A stretch of 11,657 nt of DNA from Candidatus Rifleibacteriota bacterium (GCA_029564115.1 JAKQQP010000325.1:1-11657); one strand, 5' to 3'. Positions 1 to 6,604 are shown, counted from the first letter of the stretch. The notes: generated by a model not told the origin, from the letters alone. A program made the numbers and translations.

Positions 1-2022
1 GCTCAAGAGGTGGCAGCCGATGTTGCGGCAGTCGAAGCTGCCGGTTTGAGCGAAAATCTGCTGCTGACTTTTTTGGGCATATTTTTTATCGGTCTGGCGC
101 TCAATCTGACGCCCTGTGTCTACCCGATGCTCGCGATCACCGTCTCGATTTTCGGTCAGCAGAGTGAAACAAAATCGTTGCTGGTGTTTTTGCGTGCCCT
201 TGTTTACGTGCTTGGCATGGCGACCATGTACAGTGTTCTGGGTCTGATTGCGGCACTTACCGGCGGTCTGTTCGGCAGTATTCTGCAGTCGCCACTGGTG
301 TTGCTGCTCGTCGCGTTGTTGTTTTTTGCTCTGTCTCTCAGCATGTTTGGCCTGTATGAGCTGCAGATGCCGTCGTCGCTTTTAAATAAACTGGGTGGGG
401 CGCGTTCAGCATCGTTTATCGGCACTTATCTCTCGGGTCTGTTTGTGGGAATTTTTGCCGCGCCCTGTGTCGGCCCGCCGGTCATTGGTCTGCTGACGCT
501 GGTTGGCCATCGCGGTGAGCCTTTTTTCGGGTTCATGGTGTTTTTCGTATTGAGTCTTGGTCTTGGGTTTCCTTATCTCATACTCGGAACGTTCTCCGGC
601 TTGCTGCAGAAGTTGCCGCGTTCAGGCGCCTGGATGAACTGGGTAAAAAAACTTCTGGGCATAGTTCTGGTTGCCGTTGCTTGTTTTTACCTGGCTCTGG
701 CCGTGAATCCGGCGCTGACATTCATTCTGATTCCGTTGACTCTGCTTGTTGGCGGTTTTTATCTTGGCTTTCTCGAAAATTCGCCGATGAGTTCGCGCCT
801 TTTTTCTGGTTTCAAGCGTCTTACTGGTCTTGCCCTGATCGTTGCAGCCGTTTTAACTTTCCAGGCCGGCAGGGTTCCGTCGCTGGAATGGCAGACATAC
901 AGCGAAGAATCGCGCCCGACAAACGGGCCGACAGCGATATATTTTTCGGCAAGCTGGTGTATTCCCTGCCTCGAACTCGATCGCCGCACTTTCACCGACC
1001 ATGATGTTATCGCAAAGCTGGGTGAACTGCAGCGCTTCAAGGTCGATCTTTCTCAATACGACTCAGAAATATCGCAGCAGATGCGTGAAAAATACCGCAT
1101 TGCCGGGGTGCCGACCCTGGTTTTTCTTGACTCTTCCGGCCGGGAAATACGCGGCGAAAGGGTCGTGGGCTTTGTGTCGCCCGCCGAAATGCTGGCGAGG
1201 GTGGCAAGAGTTCAAGCCGCTGCAGATCGCGGCGATAGCGTCGATGAAGAGGTCGCAGATATTGAACGGCAGCCTTCAGAGGTGTTTCTCGTCGCCGATG
1301 TCGAGGCGATTACGCCGGGGGCTGAGTTCAAGCTTGGTGTTCATTTCAAGATGGTCGATGGCTGGCATGTTTATTGGCTGAACCCGGGTGATTCAGGCAC
1401 TGAACCACAGATTTCATGGAAACTGCCGGAAGGTTTCGGCATCGACCAGCCCGAGTGGCCGGGGCCGCAACGCTTCGACAAGCCCCCCTTTGCAACTTTC
1501 GGTCACGAAAATGAATTGTTGCTGGCGCACAGGGTGAAGGCGCCCGCAAATCTGCAGCCGGGCACGGTCAGCGTTTTTGCCGCTGATGTTTCCTGGCTTG
1601 TCTGCAAAGAAATCTGTATCGGCCAGGATGCCGAAATCAGGCTGGAATTACCGGTAATTTCCGGGCCGGCGCCGGTCAATGCCGACTCTGAAGCTTTATT
1701 TGCCCGTGCCGCTGAGTCTCTGCCCACCGAAACCGCTGACTGGCAATTCAGTGCTTCATACAGTAACAGGAGCGCCCACCTGGAAGCCGTGCCAGTGGCA
1801 GAAAGCAACGCACAGAAAATCACTTTCGCCGGCTTTTTCCCTGCCCAACAGGGAGTTTTCAGAACCGGAACCATAAAGACAAACGTATCTGACGGAAAAA
1901 TCGTCGTCGATATGCAGCGCACCGGTATCAGGCTCGATGCTGAGATGAGCGGGGTTCTGGCTATCGGTGATGGTGAAGAGTTGCGCTATATTAACGTAAA
2001 GACACCCTGGCGGCTCGATTGA
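1..2022 (+). CDS. DsbD-like thiol:disulfide interchange protein, 5' truncated by window edge
   Basis: Predicted to pass electrons from cytoplasmic thioredoxin across the inner membrane to periplasmic thiol proteins. The frame is open from base 1. A GTG at 10 could be a start, but the gene more likely begins upstream, so this is a partial CDS. Residues here count from that GTG. About eight hydrophobic segments fill residues 16-286. They contain the two intramembrane cysteine motifs of the DsbD/CcdA fold, LTPCVYPM (Cys36) and APCVGPP (Cys153). A thioredoxin domain follows with active site WCIPC (Cys317, Cys320) and the cis-Pro loop GVPT. Residues about 422-550 resemble the DsbD alpha (N-terminal) domain, with GWHVYWLNPGDSG and the cysteine pair CKEIC (532, 536). 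In E. coli DsbD the order is alpha, membrane, gamma; here the alpha-like domain is C-terminal. A further domain of about 110 residues ends the protein. It is probably co-transcribed with the redoxin 43 nt downstream. Family assignment is firm; the partner is inferred. Confidence 0.9.
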   Translation, partial: AQEVAADVAAVEAAGLSENLLLTFLGIFFIGLALNLTPCVYPMLAITVSIFGQQSETKSLLVFLRALVYVLGMATMYSVLGLIAALTGGLFGSILQSPLVLLLVALLFFALSLSMFGLYELQMPSSLLNKLGGARSASFIGTYLSGLFVGIFAAPCVGPPVIGLLTLVGHRGEPFFGFMVFFVLSLGLGFPYLILGTFSGLLQKLPRSGAWMNWVKKLLGIVLVAVACFYLALAVNPALTFILIPLTLLVGGFYLGFLENSPMSSRLFSGFKRLTGLALIVAAVLTFQAGRVPSLEWQTYSEESRPTNGPTAIYFSASWCIPCLELDRRTFTDHDVIAKLGELQRFKVDLSQYDSEISQQMREKYRIAGVPTLVFLDSSGREIRGERVVGFVSPAEMLARVARVQAAADRGDSVDEEVADIERQPSEVFLVADVEAITPGAEFKLGVHFKMVDGWHVYWLNPGDSGTEPQISWKLPEGFGIDQPEWPGPQRFDKPPFATFGHENELLLAHRVKAPANLQPGTVSVFAADVSWLVCKEICIGQDAEIRLELPVISGPAPVNADSEALFARAAESLPTETADWQFSASYSNRSAHLEAVPVAESNAQKITFAGFFPAQQGVFRTGTIKTNVSDGKIVVDMQRTGIRLDAEMSGVLAIGDGEELRYINVKTPWRLD

Positions 2023-2053
2023 TTCGCCCGTGTTGATCTGATCTGACAACTCT

Positions 2054-2060
2054 AAGGAGG
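2054..2060 (+). promoter_or_regulatory. Strong Shine-Dalgarno of the redoxin gene
   Basis: AAGGAGG lies 5 nt before the ATG at 2066. It is the best ribosome binding site in the window and fixes the start. Its 3' half continues into GAGGAT, which is complementary to AUCCUC, a motif present twice in the candidate small RNA at 4463-4676. Confidence 0.9.
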
Positions 2061-2065
2061 ATAAA

Positions 2066-2740
2066 ATGAAAATTCGTAATTTGCTGTTCGTGCTTCTCGC
2101 TGTGGTGCTGTTGGCCGGCCCTGGCCTCGTCGCTCAGGGCAAAGAAGAGGTTGAAAAGCCGATAGCGGCCGTCGCTCAGGAAGCAGCTGACGATCTAAGC
2201 GGGCCGGTTCTAGGCGAACTGGCGCCTTTATTTACTTTGAATGATCTCGACGGGCAGCCGGTGGCGCTCGAAGCGTTCAGGGGCAAATACGTCGTGCTCG
2301 AATGGACCAACTACGAATGCCCGTTTGTCGTTAAGCATTATTCGTCTGGTAACATGCAGGCCCTGCAGCAGAAAAACATGGCTGAAGGCGTCGTCTGGCT
2401 GGTGATCAATTCTTCAGCGCCCGGTAAACAGGGGTATTTTGAACCGGCAAAATGGAAAGAGCTCGCCGCCGAGCGTAAAAGCATGCCCACTGGCATTCTG
2501 CTCGATGGCGACGGCAAAGTCGGGAGACTGTATATGGCTAAAACAACTCCTGAAATGTTTGTGATCGACCCCAACGGTGTGCTTCTTTATATGGGCGCGA
2601 TCGACGACAAACCGACGCGTGATCTCAAAGATATCGAAACCGCGGTCAACTACGTGCAACAGGCGCTCGACGAAGCCAAGGCCGGGAAGCCTGTGTCTGT
2701 GCCGATAAGCAAATCTTATGGTTGCTCTGTTAAATACTGA
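2066..2740 (+). CDS. Exported thioredoxin-fold (redoxin) family protein
   Basis: A periplasmic thioredoxin/peroxiredoxin-like protein of 224 aa. Residues 1-24 form a signal peptide: a short basic start, the hydrophobic run LLFVLLAVVLLAG, then a small-residue site near LVAQG. The redoxin domain covers about 48-205. It begins with the family's GELAPLFTLNDLDG, and strand/helix one carries WTNYECPFVVKHY with Cys85. This family has a single cysteine here followed by PFV rather than CxxC. The cis-Pro motif is KTTPEMFVIDPNG. The C-terminus YGCSVKY (Cys220) is a conserved family ending and could supply the resolving cysteine. The gene follows the DsbD-like gene with 43 nt between them and no terminator, so the two probably form an operon in which DsbD keeps this protein reduced. 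The exact substrate (peroxide or protein disulfide) is unknown. Confidence 0.88.
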   Translation: MKIRNLLFVLLAVVLLAGPGLVAQGKEEVEKPIAAVAQEAADDLSGPVLGELAPLFTLNDLDGQPVALEAFRGKYVVLEWTNYECPFVVKHYSSGNMQALQQKNMAEGVVWLVINSSAPGKQGYFEPAKWKELAAERKSMPTGILLDGDGKVGRLYMAKTTPEMFVIDPNGVLLYMGAIDDKPTRDLKDIETAVNYVQQALDEAKAGKPVSVPISKSYGCSVKY

Positions 2741-2742
2741 CT

Positions 2743-2896
2743 GCGGATTAACACGGAAAGAAATATAGCCGCGGATGAACACGGATGGACGCGGAAAAAA
2801 AGTGTGGCCGCGGATGAACAAAGAAAGAGTATGCCGCGGATGAACACGGAAAGAAATATGGCCGCGGATGAACACAGATGAACGCGGATGAAAATG
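2743..2896 (+). repeat. Degenerate tandem array of GCGGATGAACACGG units
   Basis: Six unit starts of the form GCGGATKAACAC or close variants occur at 2743, 2771, 2810, 2836, 2864 and 2884. The 28-nt units at 2743 and 2836 differ at only two positions. Spacing is irregular (20-39 nt). The array starts two bases after the TGA of the redoxin gene and fills most of the gap before the convergent hslO. No conserved spacers exist, so it is not CRISPR. Similar GCGGATGAACACGGATG-type intergenic repeats are known to me from many environmental genomes; the function is unknown. Confidence 0.8.
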
Positions 2897-2924
2897 CTGG
2901 GTATTGCCCGGGGCGGACGCGAAC

Positions 2925-2951
2925 TTTTACCCCTGCGTTCAGGGGTGAAAA
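2925..2951. terminator. Hairpin between the convergent redoxin and hslO genes, possible bidirectional terminator
   Basis: ACCCCTG (2929-2935) pairs with CAGGGGT (2940-2946) around the loop CGTT. The stem extends through a one-base bulge by TTT/AAA. It sits between two converging genes, 26 nt beyond the hslO stop, which suits a shared terminator. Neither strand has a good U tract after the stem, so intrinsic termination is uncertain. Confidence 0.45.
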
Positions 2952-2976
2952 CAGTTTGCGTTTGCCCTGGCGCGGC

Positions 2977-3858
2977 TCAGTCTTGCGAAGCTTCTTTTTT
3001 TTCGATGAGGATGCGGGCGACTTCTTCAGATTCTAGAGTGTAAGACTGGCTGCAGAAGTGGCAGGTGACTTCCGGGCGCTCTTTTTTGGCGATGATTTCT
3101 TCGAGATCTTCGATTGGCAGACACGAAATAGAATAAACGACCTTTTCGCGGCTGCAGGTACAACGGGCTGCCAAAGGGCGCCGTTCAACGATGATCATGT
3201 CTTCAAGCCCGAGCAGTTGACTCATTATGCTGATGTCGACAGCCTGGGCCAGAGCTTTTTGTATGGTTTTATCGTTGAAACGCTCGAGTAGCGGTATAAA
3301 ATCTTCTGAAAGACCCTCAGGAACACGGCTCATGCGCAGCCCGACTGCCCGGTGCAGGTAGTGGTCACGACTGGTGGCACTGATTTCGATGGCGGTCGGC
3401 TGTTGTCTGACTTCGTTGAAATACCTTGCCAGCCCATGCCTGAGATTCATCGGGTTGCAGGCCATCTGGTATTGGGAAAGCACCCGTCGGCTGTTCGAGT
3501 GGATCAGGGTCAGTGCCCCGGCGTCGCCCAGTACATCTTTTAAAGGAGTCGAATCGGTGCCGTCGAAGTCGTTGAGAATTTTTATCGTCGTGTAACCTCT
3601 AAGGTTGCCCTGGCGGGAAGCATCGACGAGGCAGCCGCCAACAGGGCCGCTGACCTGAGCCTGCAGAGAGATGCGTTCGTCATCGTTGCCGAGATCGGCT
3701 GAGAGAATGGCTACTGCGGCAAGGGCTTCAGCCAGAAAGCGGCCGGCAGTCGGCCCGGAAAGGTGTTTTTTCTCGAGAGTTTTTGCTGCTTCTGTGACAT
3801 CGACGAAGGTCAGCGAAATGCCTTTTTCTTTCGAAAAACCGTAGAATAATTGGTCCAT
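2977..3858 (-). CDS. hslO: Hsp33 redox-regulated chaperonin
   Basis: A cytoplasmic holdase chaperone of 293 aa, the usual family length. It becomes active when oxidative stress oxidises its zinc-binding cysteines. The N-terminal part has the family's patterns, including SGPTAGRFLAEALAA (about 34-48) and the GPVGGCLVDA / GNLRGY region (71-89). The C-terminal redox switch is complete: CTC (Cys233, Cys235) and CHFC (Cys266, Cys269), the four zinc ligands. Start: an ATG at 3858 preceded by AGGGG about 5 nt upstream. A sigma-70 type promoter lies at 3900-3928. The gene converges on the dsbD-redoxin pair and is followed by a hairpin. The family is certain, and function follows from the intact cysteine set. 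Confidence 0.96.
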   Translation of the reverse strand: MDQLFYGFSKEKGISLTFVDVTEAAKTLEKKHLSGPTAGRFLAEALAAVAILSADLGNDDERISLQAQVSGPVGGCLVDASRQGNLRGYTTIKILNDFDGTDSTPLKDVLGDAGALTLIHSNSRRVLSQYQMACNPMNLRHGLARYFNEVRQQPTAIEISATSRDHYLHRAVGLRMSRVPEGLSEDFIPLLERFNDKTIQKALAQAVDISIMSQLLGLEDMIIVERRPLAARCTCSREKVVYSISCLPIEDLEEIIAKKERPEVTCHFCSQSYTLESEEVARILIEKKEASQD

Positions 3859-3899
3859 GCTGACCCCTGAAAGTTATTGATCGCTCGATTTAAAGCAAG

Positions 3900-3928
3900 A
3901 GTATAACCCGAAACCAACCTCATTTCAA
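3900..3928 (-). promoter_or_regulatory. Sigma-70 type promoter of hslO
   Basis: On the minus strand, TTGAAA (3923-3928) and TATACT (3900-3905) are separated by exactly 17 nt. The expected start of transcription is near 3893, giving a leader of about 35 nt before the hslO ATG. Each hexamer matches its consensus at five of six positions. Confidence 0.7.
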
Positions 3929-4008
3929 TAGATAAATTCCTCGCAGGCGGACAGCAGCCACTTATTTACTGGCATCATTATCGTAGCGAAAAATATCTCT
4001 CAAAATGA

Positions 4009-4038
4009 TACGACTGCCTCGTTCTGTTCGCATTGACA
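4009..4038. repeat. Decayed third copy of the 56-bp element's core
   Basis: CGACTGCCTCGTTC...TTCGCATTGACA aligns with the core GAGACTGCTTCGCTTACGCTCGCAGTGACA of the two better copies (4796-4851 and 6605-6660) with one gap and several substitutions. It lies 16 nt before a heptamer array, as the other two copies also precede one. The match is imperfect; the shared context is the main support. Confidence 0.45.
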
Positions 4039-4053
4039 ATTTGGGCTCTGGCA

Positions 4054-4084
4054 ACTAACCACTAACCACTAACCACTAACCACT
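4054..4084. repeat. Heptamer tandem array ACTAACC, four units
   Basis: Four perfect ACTAACC units (4054-4081) plus ACT. It is the same family as the arrays at 4866-4963 and 6705-6731. No gene end is recognisable beside this copy, unlike the other two. It could mark the remains of a lost gene. Confidence 0.9.
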
Positions 4085-4436
4085 TCCTTAAACTGTCCTC
4101 ACGGTGGTAATCTTTGTTTTGTTCGCTGCGTGCTGGGTTTTGTCTCGTTGGTGAATATGTTTTTTTTGCGGAGAGGGACGCAATGTGTAAAAAAGTAAAA
4201 AAATTTTGTCAAAATTATACTCTTGTAGAAAAAAACATTTAATGGCTTGTTTAAAGAAATTAGAGCCGGTGAATCGTTGCTGAGCTGCTGTTGGAGAGTA
4301 TTGACGCTTTGAGGAAAAATGATTAGCATTAGAGCGTTCAGAAAACATGTGTGTGTGAAAAACGCCCTATGTGTAAAAATTTCACGTAAATTATGGGTTT
4401 TTGTATGTTTTTTGTCTAAAAATGATTTTTTGGAGT
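4085..4436. other. AT-rich region without a credible gene, upstream of the sigma-54 promoter
   Basis: About 350 nt rich in A/T runs. Open frames here translate to low-complexity, K/F/T-rich sequence with no recognisable family and no ribosome binding site, so I call no protein. Possible regulatory structure: an 11-bp direct repeat ATGTGTAAAAA at 4183-4193 and 4369-4379, and an inverted repeat GTGAAA (4355-4360) / TTTCAC (4380-4385). These lie where enhancer-binding activators of sigma-54 often bind, but neither is proven. Confidence 0.4.
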
Positions 4437-4452
4437 TGGCACGATACTTGCT
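4437..4452 (+). promoter_or_regulatory. Perfect sigma-54 (RpoN) promoter
   Basis: TGGCACGATACTTGCT matches the RpoN consensus TGGCACG-N4-TTGCW at every defined position. The invariant GG (4438-4439) and GC (4450-4451) have the obligatory -24/-12 spacing. Transcription should start near 4463. Such promoters need an ATP-dependent enhancer-binding activator. No protein gene lies within the following 480 nt on this strand; the next element is a structured segment ending in a terminator. Confidence 0.88.
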
Positions 4453-4462
4453 TCTCATAAAC

Positions 4463-4676
4463 TGTCGTTCTTTGATAATATCAGGTTTAATTAAATGCAG
4501 TGCCGCAAGCTCGGTTTAAGCAATGTGTTTCGTTTTTTTCAACGAGCATTTGCCTGCAAGAAAATGAATTAAACCTTACATTTTACGCTTAGTCGCGTCC
4601 CCGCGCGACTTCACGTATCCTCTCAAAAGATCCTCTCACTTTGCCCCTGGCTTTTTGACCAGGGGCCCTTTTTTTT
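4463..4676 (+). ncRNA. Candidate sigma-54-dependent small RNA, unknown family
   Basis: A predicted transcript of about 214 nt from the sigma-54 promoter to an intrinsic terminator. Visible structure: (a) a perfect 10-bp long-range helix, AGGTTTAATT (4483-4492) with AATTAAACCT (4567-4576). (b) Inside it, TGCAG (4496-4500) with CTGCA (4554-4558). (c) A long hairpin in which GCAATGT (4520-4526) pairs with GCATTTGC (4546-4553) and TCGTT pairs with AACGA. (d) A separate 7-bp hairpin AGTCGCG/CGCGACT (4591-4597, 4604-4610) with the C-rich loop TCCCCG. (e) An unpaired stretch with the 9-nt repeat ATCCTCTCA at 4617-4625 and 4630-4638. (f) The terminator stem. C-rich loops and linkers are typical of small RNAs that pair with Shine-Dalgarno regions; that role is inferred. 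It matches no RNA family I can recognise from memory (not tmRNA, 6S, SRP RNA, RNase P or a common riboswitch). A 25-codon frame (4495-4572) also lies inside it. Confidence 0.68.
4643..4676 (+). terminator. Strong intrinsic terminator of the candidate small RNA
   Basis: GCCCCTGG (4643-4650) pairs perfectly with CCAGGGGC (4659-4666) around an 8-nt loop. It is followed by CC and eight T residues (4669-4676), a classic rho-independent terminator. Confidence 0.93.
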
Positions 4677-4795
4677 AGCTTATTGGCCTTTGAGGTTTTT
4701 GAGTGGGGGTAGAAAACGAAAGAGAAGAGGACAGAGAACAAAAAACAGAAAGCAGGTTGGGGGTGAAGAGGGCACGCGGCTGCGACCGAAAATTA

Positions 4796-4851
4796 CTGAA
4801 GACTATCGAGAGTGATCTCGGCGAGACTGCTTCGCTTACGCTCGCAGTGAC
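4796..4851. repeat. 56-bp dispersed element, copy A
   Basis: CTGAAGACT...CAGTGAC aligns without gaps to 6605-6660 and differs at a minority of positions. The core is GAGACTGCTTCGCTTACGCTCGCAGTGAC. It lies 14 nt before the heptamer array at 4866-4963, downstream of the COG2509-type gene. Confidence 0.85.
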
Positions 4852-4865
4852 AGTATTTTATAGCC

Positions 4866-4963
4866 ACTAATCACTAATCACTAATCACTAATCACTAATC
4901 ACTAATCACTAATCACTGACCACTAATCACTGACCACTAACCACTAATCACTGACCACTAATT
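4866..4963. repeat. Heptamer tandem array ACTAATC/ACTGACC/ACTAACC, 14 units
   Basis: Fourteen contiguous 7-bp units: seven ACTAATC, then a mix of ACTGACC, ACTAATC and ACTAACC, ending ACTAATT. The array overlaps the 3' end of the minus-strand flavoprotein gene, which stops at 4944-4946 inside the array. The uniform left part and mixed right part suggest recent expansion on the left. Confidence 0.95.
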
Positions 4964-6554
4964 CTGCTGTTTTCAGACCGTCTACGGCTGAGCTGACGAT
5001 GCCGCCTGCGTAACCAGCGCCTTCGCCGGCCGGGTAAAGACCTTTCAGGGTCGGTGATACGCCTTCGTCCGTTCTGATGATTCTTACCGGGCTGGAACTT
5101 CGGGTTTCGGCGGCGTAAAGAACTGCGGAGCGGATGTCGACACCGTTGAGTTCGCGCAGCATTTTTGGCATAGCTGCTTTGAGTGTGGCTGCAACGAATT
5201 CCGGCAAAATGCCGGTGAAGCTTGCGGGCTGAGAGCGGGGGCACGAACGTTCTTTTGGCAATGATTTAGATACTTTGCCGGTCAAGAAATCAGAGAGCAT
5301 GAGCGCCGGAACCACAAAATCGCCACCGCCCGCTTTGTAGGCGGCCTGTTCTATCGCCAGCTGAAAATTGAGACCGGCAAGTTCGGGGTGTGTTTCCGGG
5401 CCTGGGTAACCGGCAAAGTCAGGCGGCTCGACCGGAACGATGAAAGCTGCGTTTCCGAGGGTGCTGCCGCGTTGCGAATAGCTCATGCCATTGGTTGTGA
5501 GTGCACCGTTTTCTGAGGCACAGCAGATTACCAGACCTCCGGGGCACATGCAGAAACTGTAACAGGCGCGTGTCTGGCCTTCCGGGCGGCGGGTGAGTTT
5601 GAAGCTTGCTGCACCCAGGCGCGGGTGCCCGGCAAATTTGCCGTATTGCGCCCGGTCGATCTGCTTTTGCGCAACTTCGAGGCGCACGCCAATGGCAAAG
5701 GGCTTGGCCTGCAGAGCGGCCTGTTTGTTGCCAAGTAGGCGATAAATATCACGGGCGCTGTGCCCGGTCGCCAGAATTATATTGTTTGTCATGATTTGTT
5801 GCCCGGCGGCAATCAGCCCGGTTACCTGCCCGTTTTCGATGAGCAGGTCGGTCATGGCGGTGTTAAAGCGAACTTCGCCCCCGGCCGCTTCGATACGGCG
5901 CCTTATTTCGGGCAGCACCTTCAGCAGGACATCGCTGCCGATGTGAGGCTCTGCGTCTATAAGTATATCTGCGGGGGCACCGCATTCAACCAGAGTCTCA
6001 AAAAAGTGTCTGATGCGTGGTCGGTCTTTGCTGCGGGCAGTCAGTTTGCCGTCAGAGAAGAGGCCGGCACCGCCTTCGCCGAACAGAACATTATTTTCGG
6101 TGTCGAAGGTGCCCTGGCGCCAGAACGAATCGACGACGGCGCGGCGATCTTCGGCGCGGCCTCCGCGCTCTATAAGAATCGGGCGGGTTCCCATGGTGGC
6201 AAGGTGATAAGCGGCCATCAGCCCGGCCGGGCCAGCTCCGACAACTACGGGGCGGTTGCTGAACTTGTCTGTGCGGCAGGAGGAAGCAGTATAGTTTTGT
6301 TCTGTCGTTTCAGAAATTACTTCGACATCTTTTGGCGCTCTGACCGGAAGCTTGAAGCCGGCTTGCATCTTTACTTCGACTGTAAGAATAAATACCGGAG
6401 ATTGCCGCCAGGGGCGCGAATCAAGTGAGCGCCTGACTGGTTCTATTTTTTCGATATGGCCTGAGTGGCAGTCGAGTCGGCGGGTAATGGCATCGAAAAT
6501 GTCCTTCTCTTTGTATTCGAGATTGACTTCAATTTGTCTGAGCAGCAATTTCAT
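4944..6554 (-). CDS. FAD-dependent dehydrogenase of the COG2509 type
   Basis: A predicted cytoplasmic FAD-binding oxidoreductase of 536 aa; the substrate is unknown for this family. The N-terminal domain (1-75) is the small domain typical of this group. The dinucleotide-binding motif VVVGAGPAGLMAA is at 103-115, followed by LIERGGRAEDRR. Family signatures are FGEGGAGLFSDGKL (158-171), AKPFAIGVRLE (283-293), CYSFCMCPGG (331-340), NGMS (355-358) and the C-terminal FAD contact GLYPAGEGAGYAGGIVSSAVDG (505-526). A TTG-initiated extension to 6587 is possible, but the ATG at 6554 has AAGGAA 6 nt upstream and matches the family N-terminus, so I chose it. The final residues (LVVSD) and the stop are encoded by the heptamer array. 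It follows the BaiN-like gene on the same strand after a 165-nt gap containing repeats, so co-transcription is possible but not certain. Confidence 0.92.
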   Translation of the reverse strand: MKLLLRQIEVNLEYKEKDIFDAITRRLDCHSGHIEKIEPVRRSLDSRPWRQSPVFILTVEVKMQAGFKLPVRAPKDVEVISETTEQNYTASSCRTDKFSNRPVVVGAGPAGLMAAYHLATMGTRPILIERGGRAEDRRAVVDSFWRQGTFDTENNVLFGEGGAGLFSDGKLTARSKDRPRIRHFFETLVECGAPADILIDAEPHIGSDVLLKVLPEIRRRIEAAGGEVRFNTAMTDLLIENGQVTGLIAAGQQIMTNNIILATGHSARDIYRLLGNKQAALQAKPFAIGVRLEVAQKQIDRAQYGKFAGHPRLGAASFKLTRRPEGQTRACYSFCMCPGGLVICCASENGALTTNGMSYSQRGSTLGNAAFIVPVEPPDFAGYPGPETHPELAGLNFQLAIEQAAYKAGGGDFVVPALMLSDFLTGKVSKSLPKERSCPRSQPASFTGILPEFVAATLKAAMPKMLRELNGVDIRSAVLYAAETRSSSPVRIIRTDEGVSPTLKGLYPAGEGAGYAGGIVSSAVDGLKTAELVVSD

Positions 6555-6604
6555 TTTTATTTCCTTTTTGCCGGAATTCTCGGGCAAATCTATTGCCGTT
6601 CCGG

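Noticed and set aside
2414..2875. A 153-codon minus-strand frame across the GCGGATGAACACGG repeats
   Set aside because: Its N-terminal half is translated repeat (FIRGHISFRV-like units) and the rest is antisense to the redoxin gene. It is a known type of spurious protein.
4088..4458. Two minus-strand frames (86 and 119 codons) in the AT-rich gap
   Set aside because: Low-complexity Lys/Phe/Thr-rich translations with no domain or ribosome site. They overlap each other and the sigma-54 promoter.
4463..4676. A known riboswitch or housekeeping RNA (c-di-GMP riboswitch, 6S, tmRNA, SRP RNA)
   Set aside because: None of their conserved cores is visible. A riboswitch would also need a gene downstream in the same direction, and none follows the terminator.
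4866..4963. CRISPR array
   Set aside because: The 7-bp units are contiguous with no spacers and no cas genes are present; it is a simple tandem repeat.
5760..6428. A 222-codon plus-strand frame inside the COG2509-type gene
   Set aside because: The opposite strand carries clear FAD-enzyme motifs throughout; this frame has no motif and no ribosome site.
6555..6587. TTG start of the COG2509-type gene at 6587
   Set aside because: The ATG at 6554 has a well-spaced AAGGAA and fits the family N-terminus; the extra 11 residues contain that ribosome site.
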